64,000 bases of DNA from Pseudofrankia coriaricola (lineage in GTDB: Bacteria; Actinomycetota; Actinomycetes; Frankiales; Frankiaceae). This document shows positions 43,517 through 51,922 of the stretch, piece after piece; position 1 is the stretch's first letter; each line of letters starts with the position of its first letter. The stretch lies in the NCBI RefSeq assembly GCF_001854805.1, contig NZ_MBLO01000262.1, positions 55,307 to 119,306 on the forward strand, in the 5' to 3' direction. The notes beneath the pieces were generated by a model. The model did not search any database. It saw only the letters and a program-made list of their open reading frames with translations, and was not told where the DNA came from. Made by a program: the position numbers and the translations under genes.

Positions 43517-44582
43517 CACAGCTCCGAACAAGTACGCAGGAAAAGGCACGAGCCATGCGGAACACAGCCCCCGGACACGCAGCGAGCCCGACGGCCTTAC
43601 CCACCCGGCCTGTTCACCGCGTCCCCGCTGAAGGACCGCGAGGTAGGCGCGGCAGACCCGCCGAAATGCGCACCACGAAGTACGGGCGCGCGAGGGCCTG
43701 GCCGCACCGGCCACCGGAGAACCGGGTGCGACAACGCCTGCCATTGGCAGGCGGTGAAAGCCGGCGACAGCGCCGGTGACCTGCCCAGACGCCGCGCCAG
43801 CGGGTGGCTGGCGGCATGCGGGCAGCACAGATCAGCTAGGAGACGGCGGGAACAGCGGCAGGAATCCGGCACAGCGCCGTGCACGGCGAGAACAGCCTCC
43901 GGCACCCGGGATGAATCCAGGGAGACCAGCGGGAGAACAAGGGTCACACCCACGCGACCGAAGCCGCGCTGGCGGTGCGCCGGGAAGCATCGCACGCTTC
44001 ACAGCTCACTCACAAGCGGTTCCCACGCATCCCAGCAGAGGATCAACGCCGACGGCCAGGAACCCCGCCCCCCAAGAGGAACCACGTGCGCGGCTACCAC
44101 CCACGGAGATAGTCCGTCAACGACAGGAAGAACTAGTCCGACCGCTGATCGCTTCCAGGGTTCGTTACCGAGAGCGAGCATCGCCACCGAGAGCTACATA
44201 GGCCGGCTGCACACGGACAGAGCCACTGCGCCCACAGCTCAGTGCGGGATTTCTCGCCAACCACTGGTCAGACCGCCCCACGGTCTGCCATAGTGGCTCA
44301 CCGCCCCCATACCCGTCGCGCCACGACCACCACAACCTCACACGCCACTCGACCGGCGGCCACCAGGCGATCCGGGAGACAAGCTTTTCTCGAATCCGGC
44401 CTGCCTTCTCCACGAAACCAGAAGTTTACCGGCCGCGCATTCCCGTGCCCTGGCCCGCCACACCCCATACCGACTCTGACAATGCGACCGGCACCCCCGT
44501 CCGCCGGGCACTCCACCCTGCCCGCGCACGTCGACGATGGATTCCCAGCCGGTCCGCGAGACGAAGCGGAAGGAGCCGACGG
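43517..44582. other. Gene-free region between divergent rhs and transglycosylase genes
   Basis: About 1.07 kb with no supported gene on either strand. Open frames here are Arg/Pro-rich and lack ribosome sites. Promoters of both flanking genes should be here; the only firm signals are the ribosome sites at its two ends (GGAG before 43516 and AAGGAG before 44583). Confidence 0.5.
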
Positions 44583-46382
44583 GTGAGCCGCCGCGACCGC
44601 CTTTCCTCCAGAACAGGCACGCCAGCCATCCCGGCACCACCCGTTCCCGCAAATCCGGCGCCCCGCGCGCGACGCGAACCCACCACCCAGGACCTCACCC
44701 CGGCATCGCCAACCACGCCGGACAGCACCGCCGCCCAGGTGCCATCCGCCCGCGAGCCATCGGGCGGTCCCGGCGACCCCGACACCGCAACGCCCGCCAC
44801 CCGCGCCACAGGCCCAGCCGGCATCGCAAATCCAGGCGCCGCCTCCACGGCCAGCGTCGACGACACCCCCGCCGACGACACCGCGGGCACCAACTCGCCG
44901 ACGCCGACTGCCGACGACCCGCCAACCCGACGGCCTGGCGGCCGACACCGCCATCGCAGGTCACGCGCACGCACCATCGGCCTGCTGCACGCCGTCGGCC
45001 TGCCCGCCCTCGGGATCCCCGCCCTCCTCATCGCGCTGCTGTCCGGCGCAGACACCCCCCTCGGCCTCGGCAACCACGACGCCTCAGCCACCCCACCCAC
45101 CGCGAACAGCGGCTACGTCCTGCCGCTGCTGGGCTCCGGCGCCCTACCCGCGAGCCTCACGACCCCGGGCGGCGACGGCACCACCAGCCAGGTCCCCACG
45201 GACAACCTCGCCACCGCCGCCGCGTCCCCCGGCATCACCGCCGGCCTCGTCCGCCTCACCGCCACCGAGCGCCAGATCCCCGCCCGCGTCCTCACCGCCT
45301 ACCAACAAGCCGCCACCACCCTCACCACCGAACAACCCGGCTGCCACCTGCGCTGGCAACTCCTCGCCGGCATCGGCAAGATCGAAACCAACCACGCCAC
45401 CGGCCACACCACCACCACCGACGGCACCATCACCCCCGCCATCCTCGGCCCCCGCCTCAACGGCACCAACGGCTTCGCCCGCATCCCCGACACCGACAAA
45501 GGCACCCTCGACCACGACACCACCTACGACCGCGCCATCGGCCCGATGCAGTTCCTCCCCACCACCTGGACCACCACCAGCCGCGACGGCAACCACGACA
45601 CCACCAAAAACCCGAACAACATCGACGACGCCACCCTCACCACCGCCGCCTACCTCTGCGCCTACCACCGCGACCTGACCAACCCCACCCACCTCTACGC
45701 CGCGATCTACGCCTACAACCCCTCCGACACCTACGTCCGCGCCGTCCTCGCCTGGACCACCGGCTACACCAACACCACCCCCACCCCGATCACCAACCCC
45801 ACACCAGGCACCGCCCCCACGCCGACCCCGACCACACCCGCCACCACCACCGACCCGACACCGACACCCTTCCCGATCATCAACCTGACACCACGGCCAA
45901 CCACTCCATCTGCCCGACCGACCGCGACGACCCCAACCTGCGCGGCGATCACCCTGACAACCAGCACCCTCGCCGCGACAACCAACACCACCACCCTCGA
46001 CATCACCGCCCGCTACACCACCACCAACAGCACCGGCACGGGGCCGACGGCCGTCATCCACGCCGAAGCCCGCGACACCACCGGCCACACCCTCACCACC
46101 ACCGACACCACCATCCCCACCACATCACCAACCAGCCCCACCCTGCTCACCCGCCTACCCCTCGACCACCTCACCGCCCCCGGCCAGACCACCACCATCA
46201 CCGTCGCGCTGACCAACACGCCGACCGGCTGTCCCACCCAGACCCTGGTCACCCTGACCATCGCGGGCATCACCCGCCCCAGCACCCCTGCCCCACCGAC
46301 GCCCACCCTCAGCAGCCCAGCACCACCCCCAGCAACCAGCCCAAGCCCCGAAACTCCAGCCTGGACGCCGGCAACGCCATGA
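44583..46382 (+). CDS. Membrane-anchored lytic transglycosylase (SLT domain)
   Basis: The 599-aa protein should cleave peptidoglycan outside the membrane. A long Pro/Ala/Thr-rich N-terminus (about 1-130) precedes one membrane segment (GLLHAVGLPALGIPALLIAL, about 132-155). The catalytic domain has WQLLAGIGKIETNHATGHT, where the Glu (about 268) is the expected acid, followed by AIGPMQFLPTTW and AAIYAYNPSDTYVRAVLAW, all typical of SLT-type enzymes. A Thr/Pro linker and a C-terminal beta-rich domain follow. The GTG at 44583 is chosen since AAGGAG lies 7 nt upstream. Divergent from the RHS toxin gene, it might help the large toxin pass the cell wall; this is inference. Confidence 0.85.
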   Translation: MSRRDRLSSRTGTPAIPAPPVPANPAPRARREPTTQDLTPASPTTPDSTAAQVPSAREPSGGPGDPDTATPATRATGPAGIANPGAASTASVDDTPADDTAGTNSPTPTADDPPTRRPGGRHRHRRSRARTIGLLHAVGLPALGIPALLIALLSGADTPLGLGNHDASATPPTANSGYVLPLLGSGALPASLTTPGGDGTTSQVPTDNLATAAASPGITAGLVRLTATERQIPARVLTAYQQAATTLTTEQPGCHLRWQLLAGIGKIETNHATGHTTTTDGTITPAILGPRLNGTNGFARIPDTDKGTLDHDTTYDRAIGPMQFLPTTWTTTSRDGNHDTTKNPNNIDDATLTTAAYLCAYHRDLTNPTHLYAAIYAYNPSDTYVRAVLAWTTGYTNTTPTPITNPTPGTAPTPTPTTPATTTDPTPTPFPIINLTPRPTTPSARPTATTPTCAAITLTTSTLAATTNTTTLDITARYTTTNSTGTGPTAVIHAEARDTTGHTLTTTDTTIPTTSPTSPTLLTRLPLDHLTAPGQTTTITVALTNTPTGCPTQTLVTLTIAGITRPSTPAPPTPTLSSPAPPPATSPSPETPAWTPATP

Positions 46383-46544
46383 TCATCACTGTGCTGCGCG
46401 CAAAGGCTGAACGTAGGCTGCCGGATTGAGCGTGTGACGTCGTCCACGACCGGCGGGCACCCGGCTCAATCCTTGATTCCGCATCCTGGGCGTGCGGCCG
46501 GTTGGTAGCGCTGGACCACCCACGCCTCGACGTGGCGGAGTCGT

Positions 46545-47564
46545 CTAGAGGAACGCGAATGGGTTTTCGGGTTCCTCGGCCGGTGCGTTGTTCAGAAACG
46601 CGGCGAGCCATGCGGCCAGGCTCCCTTCCCGGGCGATGTCGCCCGGCCACGGGACCTGCTGCATCCACTGCTCCATCGCCGCCGTGGTGGCCGTGGTGAG
46701 CAGGTCGAGCAGGCTCTGGGGAGGCGGCGCCGCGGTCGCGCACAGCCAGCCCAACGCGCCAGCGAACCGAAGATCGATCGGGTTGTCCTCGCCCGTCCAC
46801 AGCTGCTCAGCCCACGCCACGGCCCCTGCCGCCGCAGACCGTTCGACCGCGAGCTGGGCCAGCGCAAGCACCACGCTGATCCGCACCGGCTCGTCGTCCT
46901 CCACCGCCAGCCGCGCTCGCAGCGCCCGCGACACCACCGGTGGCGCCGTCAGTGCCGTGGCCAGTGCATACGCCGCGTTTGATCGCACGGCCACGTCGGC
47001 GTCGTCGAGCAGCGGGATCAGCAGTGGAACGTCCGCGGTGATCGCCGCACGCGCCGCCTCCAACGTCCACTCGACAGGCAGCCCCGCCTCGACGAAGCCC
47101 TTCTCCTCGGGCGGATAGACCACGTGGAGCAGGTCCTGGCGCAGGTCGCGCCCGAAGTGGTTGCGATGGCCGGCCTCGGCCGCCAGCAGGAGCAGGTCTG
47201 CACGCCGGTGCGTGGTCGGGTTGGCGGCGACATGGATCAGGAACGGCACCGTCAAAGCCGCCGAGGCGGAACTGTTGCCCTGATGGCGGACCTTGTTCCA
47301 CAGGTCGCTGAGGCTGCGCGACACGACAGCAGGATCGGACGCGGACAGCGCGTGCAGCAGGTCAGGCACATCATCAGCACGCCCGTACGCATGGCAATAC
47401 TGGCGCCACGGCACGGCATCGACCACCAACCCGCCCCGGGCCCGCAACTCCGGCAGCACACGGCGAACGTCGTGGTCCCGCCAGTACGTCTCCAATTCCT
47501 CCCATGTCATCCGGGAGAGCTCATCCTCGTCCACGGCGTCACCGACCGCGCCTTCGTCAGCCAC
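46545..47564 (-). CDS. HEAT-like repeat protein
   Basis: The protein of about 339 aa is helical with HEAT-like repeats: ADVPLLIPLLDDADVAVRSN, AAYALATALTAPPVVSRALR and VRISVVLALAQLAVERSAAA. Its N-terminus is acidic (MTWEELETYWRDHDVRRVLP). Such proteins are widespread near polymorphic toxins, where some act as immunity proteins, but the function here is unknown. The GTG at 47564 gives an acidic, protein-like N-terminus; the ATG at 47510 is an alternative and neither has a good ribosome site. It is divergent from another HEAT-like gene at 47785. Confidence 0.65.
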   Translation of the reverse strand: MADEGAVGDAVDEDELSRMTWEELETYWRDHDVRRVLPELRARGGLVVDAVPWRQYCHAYGRADDVPDLLHALSASDPAVVSRSLSDLWNKVRHQGNSSASAALTVPFLIHVAANPTTHRRADLLLLAAEAGHRNHFGRDLRQDLLHVVYPPEEKGFVEAGLPVEWTLEAARAAITADVPLLIPLLDDADVAVRSNAAYALATALTAPPVVSRALRARLAVEDDEPVRISVVLALAQLAVERSAAAGAVAWAEQLWTGEDNPIDLRFAGALGWLCATAAPPPQSLLDLLTTATTAAMEQWMQQVPWPGDIAREGSLAAWLAAFLNNAPAEEPENPFAFL

Positions 47565-47784
47565 GCCCCGATCATGCCGACGGGTTACGACAGAAACTCG
47601 CGCGGCAGTCACATGGACGCCTACGCCCTGAGCTTCAGGACCCCCCAATCTCGATCTTGACCCCGTTGCTCACCCGCGCGGGACCACCGCAGATCTCCTG
47701 GCCGGACACCGCCCGCCTACCGTCACGCCAACCAACCACCAGACCGGGCCCGATAACCCGTGGAACAGGCACCCGCCCGGCCCC

Positions 47785-49125
47785 ATGATTGCCGCGATGA
47801 CCCATGACGTCGAAGACGACCCGCAGGACTGGCACTACGCACCGTCCGGCACCCTGCATGGTGCCCTGCAACGAGGCCACGGCATCGCGGTCATCAAGCT
47901 GCGCCGCGACCGCGAGCAGGCAGGGCTGGTCTACGAATGCACCAGCCGCGACACCCGCTGGGACTGGCAGGTCGACGACCGATACACCTACCTCGCCCGG
48001 CTACTGCGCGACCTGCACCTCGACCCGGCTCCCCTGGTCACGCAACTGCACGCCTGCGGCCCCTGGCGCCCCTGGCCACACCGAGACCCAGCCGACGACC
48101 ACAACCAGTTCAACCTCGCGGTCGGAATCCTGGAGGCGCTCGCCCGCGCAGGCAACGACCAGGCCCGGGAAGCGCTGCGTGGATACGTCCACGACGGGGC
48201 CCGCTGGATCGACGCCCTGCAGACCATCACCGACGAGTGGCCCGTCGAATGGTGGGACGACCTCTGGGAGACCGCCGCCGCCCGCATCCACCCCGACGAC
48301 ACGACGCAGCTGTTCCCCAACAGCCAGCCGTGGCAACGCTGGCACGGCCGCGACCCCCACCTCGACGCCGTCCTCAACGCCGCCCGCCCCGCCCGTCCTC
48401 CAGGCCCAGACCACCAGACCAGCCTGGCCGGGGCATCCGACGCCGAGCTGATCGCCGTTCTACGGACGCCCGACACCGACCGCGGCACCCTCGCATTCGC
48501 GCTGCGCCAGATCCGACGCCGCGCCTATCCCATACCGGAACTGCTCGACGTCGTCGAACAGCTCGCGCCCACCCGACCCCCGGGCCTGCGCAGCGCCCTG
48601 CTCTCGCTCGGCCCCCTCATCGCCCCACCCGCCAGAACCTGGGCCACCGACCCCGACCACCCCCTCTTCCCCGACGCCGCGTACCTCCTCGCCCACCACG
48701 GCGACGAACAGGACATCCCCCTGCTGCTCACCGCAGTCGACCACCTCACACACACCGGCCAGTGGTGCGGCTACGACCAGCTCACCGAAGGCCTCGCCCG
48801 CATCCTCGCCCCACTACCACCAACCACCCACACCAACAGCCGCGCACACCTGATACGCCGACTGCGCTCGCTGACCTTCGCCTCACCACACACCTACGAA
48901 CGCGCCAGCCACCTACGCAGCCTGCTACTCCTCGACCCAGACAGCACCATGAACGCCCTGCCGATCTTCCTGCTCGACTGCGAACCCGACGTAAGACAGC
49001 TCGCCGCCCAGCACACCTCACTCATCACTGACGACGCCCACCACTGGCTAACCGAACTACGCGACGACCCCATCGAGAACAACGACATCCAACACACCGC
49101 CACACAACGCATAAAACCAACCTGA
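47785..49125 (+). CDS. HEAT-like helical repeat protein, 446 aa
   Basis: This 446-aa protein begins DWHYAPSGTLHGALQRGHG and continues as helical repeats (LDVVEQLAPTRPPGLRSALL, FPDAAYLLAHHGDEQDIPLL, YERASHLRSLLLLDPDSTMN). It resembles hypothetical HEAT-type proteins of streptomycetes whose genes often lie near toxin loci; no activity can be assigned. Starts at 47785 and 47797 are both possible and neither has a clear ribosome site. Its partner at 46545..47564 is a different, non-identical HEAT-like protein transcribed away from it. Confidence 0.65.
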   Translation: MIAAMTHDVEDDPQDWHYAPSGTLHGALQRGHGIAVIKLRRDREQAGLVYECTSRDTRWDWQVDDRYTYLARLLRDLHLDPAPLVTQLHACGPWRPWPHRDPADDHNQFNLAVGILEALARAGNDQAREALRGYVHDGARWIDALQTITDEWPVEWWDDLWETAAARIHPDDTTQLFPNSQPWQRWHGRDPHLDAVLNAARPARPPGPDHQTSLAGASDAELIAVLRTPDTDRGTLAFALRQIRRRAYPIPELLDVVEQLAPTRPPGLRSALLSLGPLIAPPARTWATDPDHPLFPDAAYLLAHHGDEQDIPLLLTAVDHLTHTGQWCGYDQLTEGLARILAPLPPTTHTNSRAHLIRRLRSLTFASPHTYERASHLRSLLLLDPDSTMNALPIFLLDCEPDVRQLAAQHTSLITDDAHHWLTELRDDPIENNDIQHTATQRIKPT

Positions 49126-49392
49126 CCAGCACCGAGACGCCAACCAAACGCCATCCACACGCAGGCAGGAAACGCGCGCGGCGATTTCGACCGTTCAAAT
49201 GTGACAGACTGTGACCGCCATGGGGGCAGCCGCGGCGGTCGACCGGTGCCAAACCGGTGACGAACAGCGGCACAGCCAACGGCACGAGCCGTCACCAACC
49301 AGCACGATCAACGACCACGCCAGTCAGGCCTCGCGCCCGAATGCCAAACGCCGCAGCACAAAACGACCATGAACGGCAGCCTATGTCAGCCG

Positions 49393-49466
49393 ACGACAAT
49401 AGCTCAGCGGGTCAGGGAAGAAGACTCATAACCCTCCGGTCATGGGTTCGATCTTCACCCGCTACA
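49393..49466 (+). pseudogene. tRNA-Met-like remnant
   Basis: The sequence keeps TAGCTCAGCGGGTCAG (D arm), the loop CTCATAA (anticodon CAT) and GGGTTCGATC (T arm) at correct spacing, but the acceptor, anticodon and T stems contain several mismatches. It is therefore a degenerate tRNA-Met-type sequence, not a working gene. It lies in a 650-bp gene-free stretch (49126-49774) inside island 1 and may be a scar of another tRNA-targeting element. Confidence 0.5.
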
Positions 49467-49774
49467 GCCCCGACGCCGCTGGGTCGCGTCGGCGCGAGCC
49501 CATGGCCGCGGTGGCGCTCGCCCATTCAAACCGCCAGGCACATGACGGTGGAAGTATGGCGTCCAGCGGATCAATCCGGCGCCTCAAGGTAGTAGGCGGC
49601 GTGATCACCAGTGCCGCCGCGCCGCGTGATCGAACAGCGAATCCGCAGGTCAAGCCCTCGAACCGAGTCTTGGCACGGTATGGGCGCGGTCGTAGCCCGG
49701 TGGGGTCACCCGCATCGCCGCCTATGACGTCCGTTGACGGCCGTCGTCGCTGTTGCCTGTGCGGTACGGGTGGT

Positions 49775-51442
49775 TCAGAGCAGGGACCAGAGCTGGATGA
49801 CTGAGTCGCCTCCGGCGGTGGCGAGAATGCGGCCGTCGGGGGAGAACGCCACCGCCCACACCGAGTCGCGGTGCGCCGGCAACGGCTGGCCGAGTGGGCG
49901 GGGAGTCGCCGCGTTGGAAACGTCCCACAGGCGGACGAGGTGGTCGTTGCCGCCTTCAGCGAGGGTCGTGCCTGCGGGGGAGAACGCCAGCGCCGACACC
50001 CGGTTGGTCGTGTGGCCGGGCAGCGGGTCGCCGAGGGGCTGGGGGGCGGTCGGGTCGGTCAGGTCCCACCGTCGCAGTGTGCGGTCGTCGCCTCCGCTGG
50101 CCAGGACGTGCCCCCGTGGGGAGAAGGCCACCGCCCAGACGGCGTCGTCGTGCGCGAGGGGCTTGGAGGCGAAGGGCCGCGGATTGTTACGGTCGCCGAG
50201 GTCCCACAGCCGTACGGTGTGGTCGTCGCTGGCGCTGGCCAGGACCTTACCCTCGGGAGAGAACGCCAGCGCGTGCACGACGTTCTCGTGTCCGGTCATC
50301 GGCTGGCCGAGCGGACGGGGCGTCTTGGGCCGGGTGACGTCCCATAGTCGTATGGAGGTGTCGTTCCCGGCGGTGGCCAGGATCGAGCCATCTGGGGAGA
50401 ACACCGCCGCCGACAGAGGGTTGGCCGGGTCGACGATGCGCTGGTCCGGGTCTCCGAGCAGCTGCGGCACGGCCGGGTCCGAGACATCCCACAGCAGGGC
50501 CGCTCCGTCCTGCCCGCCGGTGGCCAGGAGCCGCCGGTGCGCGGCGAACGCGACCGAGGTCACCGCGCCGCTGTGTTCGGCCAGCGGCCGGCCCAGCGCG
50601 GCGGCGGATGCGGGGCTGCGCATGTCCCACAGCCGCACTGTCTTGTCAGCTCCGCCGCTGGCGAGCGTCACGCCGTCCGGGGAGAACGCGACCGAGGATA
50701 CCCGCCCCGAGTGCCCAGGCAACGGCTTGCCCAGCGTGCGGGCGCCGTGCACCGGCTCCCTCCAGACTGCGACGGCCGGCGCGTCGCCCGGCTCGGAGTC
50801 ACTTCGCCTGGCCAGGGCGATGCCGCCGCCGGTCGCTCCCGCCGCGATGGGCAGCGCAAGGAGGAGAACGCGGCGCCGGGTCAGCCGGCCCGCCCGGCCC
50901 CGTTGGGCCGTCGACCCGTCCTCTGCCGGCCAGTCCGTATCCGTCGGCGCTGCCGTGGCGTCTGTCGTCCGCCCCGCCTGCCGGCCTGCCGCTTCCGGTT
51001 CGCGCAGCCCGTCGGCATGCCCCGGTGCAGCAGGTTCCGCCGGCGGAGCTGGTTGCGCTGGGGCCCGTTCCCTCGGCACCTCTGGGCCGGGCGGGGCCAC
51101 CACCGTCAGCACCGCCTTCTGCTGGGGCGTTGCCTGCTCGGGCGTCGTCGCGACAGCCTCGCCGCCGTCGGCAGTTCCCGGATCCGCGGGGTCGGCATCA
51201 AAGGAAGGGTTGTGCGGGAACCAGCGCCGCGCCTCGGCGAGCAGCGCCGCTCGGCCCGTAGGTAGCGCTCCGTTCTCCACCAGCGCGGACACGGCGAACC
51301 AGAATGCCATGGCGTCCTGGACGGCCCACGTCGGGTGCCGGCTCGCGGGCAGGCCCGCGGCCGTGAGAACCGGCGTCGCTGTCGCCGCGTTCGGGAACGC
51401 CTCCGCGAACGCGCGAACCTGTTCCGCCGACAGGCCGCGCAC
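49775..51442 (-). CDS. Membrane WD40-repeat protein with EAD-like N-terminal domain
   Basis: The 555-aa protein has an N-terminal helical domain of about 80 residues (LSAEQVRAFAEAFPNAATAT to AEARRWFPHNPSF) that resembles effector-associated domains of bacterial conflict and signalling systems. A Pro/Ala-rich linker and one membrane segment (RVLLLALPIAAGATGGGIAL, about 190-210) follow. Seven WD40-like blades then run to the end (LASGGADKTVRLWD, LATAGNDTSIRLWDVT, LASASDDHTVRLWDLGD, LASGGDDRTLRRWD, LAEGGNDHLVRLWDVS). The blades would face outside or lie across the membrane from the N-terminal domain, a sensor-like layout. The GTG at 51442 has GGAGG 9 nt upstream. It is the last intact gene of island 1. 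Confidence 0.85.
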   Translation of the reverse strand: MRGLSAEQVRAFAEAFPNAATATPVLTAAGLPASRHPTWAVQDAMAFWFAVSALVENGALPTGRAALLAEARRWFPHNPSFDADPADPGTADGGEAVATTPEQATPQQKAVLTVVAPPGPEVPRERAPAQPAPPAEPAAPGHADGLREPEAAGRQAGRTTDATAAPTDTDWPAEDGSTAQRGRAGRLTRRRVLLLALPIAAGATGGGIALARRSDSEPGDAPAVAVWREPVHGARTLGKPLPGHSGRVSSVAFSPDGVTLASGGADKTVRLWDMRSPASAAALGRPLAEHSGAVTSVAFAAHRRLLATGGQDGAALLWDVSDPAVPQLLGDPDQRIVDPANPLSAAVFSPDGSILATAGNDTSIRLWDVTRPKTPRPLGQPMTGHENVVHALAFSPEGKVLASASDDHTVRLWDLGDRNNPRPFASKPLAHDDAVWAVAFSPRGHVLASGGDDRTLRRWDLTDPTAPQPLGDPLPGHTTNRVSALAFSPAGTTLAEGGNDHLVRLWDVSNAATPRPLGQPLPAHRDSVWAVAFSPDGRILATAGGDSVIQLWSLL

Positions 51443-51573
51443 CGGCAGTCACCTCCACCCCATGATTGTCACCATTTGACAAGTACCGGCGACCAAGAGA
51501 GACATCGTCTCACTGGCAGCCCATCGTCGACGACACCCACCTCAGGAGCCAGGAACCCTGCCCGGACCGACCG

Positions 51574-51648
51574 AACGGGCACATCAGCACCTACACCTTT
51601 GACGCCCTCAACCAGCCGCGTACGATCACCGCCCATGTCTGGTCCGGG
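51574..51648 (+). pseudogene. RHS/YD-repeat fragment
   Basis: One frame reads NGHISTYTFDALNQPRTIT, which closely matches a YD repeat of the large RHS gene (GHASTFTYDALGQLRTITVP). Only about 25 codons are recognisable. It is on the opposite strand to the intact RHS gene, 16 kb away, near the right end of island 1, so it is probably the remnant of a second RHS gene. Confidence 0.5.
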
Positions 51649-51872
51649 GTGTCGATCAGACGAGCGCCGGCTACGGCGCGTCCGGTCACCGCACGCGGCT
51701 GACCGACGGCTTAAGCGCCGGTCGATACTCCTCTAACCCGGCGTCGTCCTGCAGCAGGCTGCCTGGGACTTGGTCAGTACCGAGCACCGACTTCTCACCG
51801 TACGTAGTCAGCTACACCCGTAGACCCGCGGCCGAGACAATCAGACCTGCGGCTCAACCAGCCACCCAGAAC

Positions 51873-51899
51873 AAGATCATTGTGGTCGGTATGTGGTCG
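51873..51899. repeat. 27-bp exact repeat near right end of island 1
   Basis: Identical to 15454-15480; see that entry. Here it is 131 bp before the second att repeat, and no integrase sequence continues beyond the 27 bp. Confidence 0.85.
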
Positions 51900-51922
51900 C
51901 GGAAGCCCTGGCACGGGCCGAA

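Noticed and set aside
33248..43828. RHS protein starting at 43828
   Set aside because: The extra 104 residues have no signal or domain and the ATG at 43516 has a good ribosome site followed by basic residues and a membrane segment.
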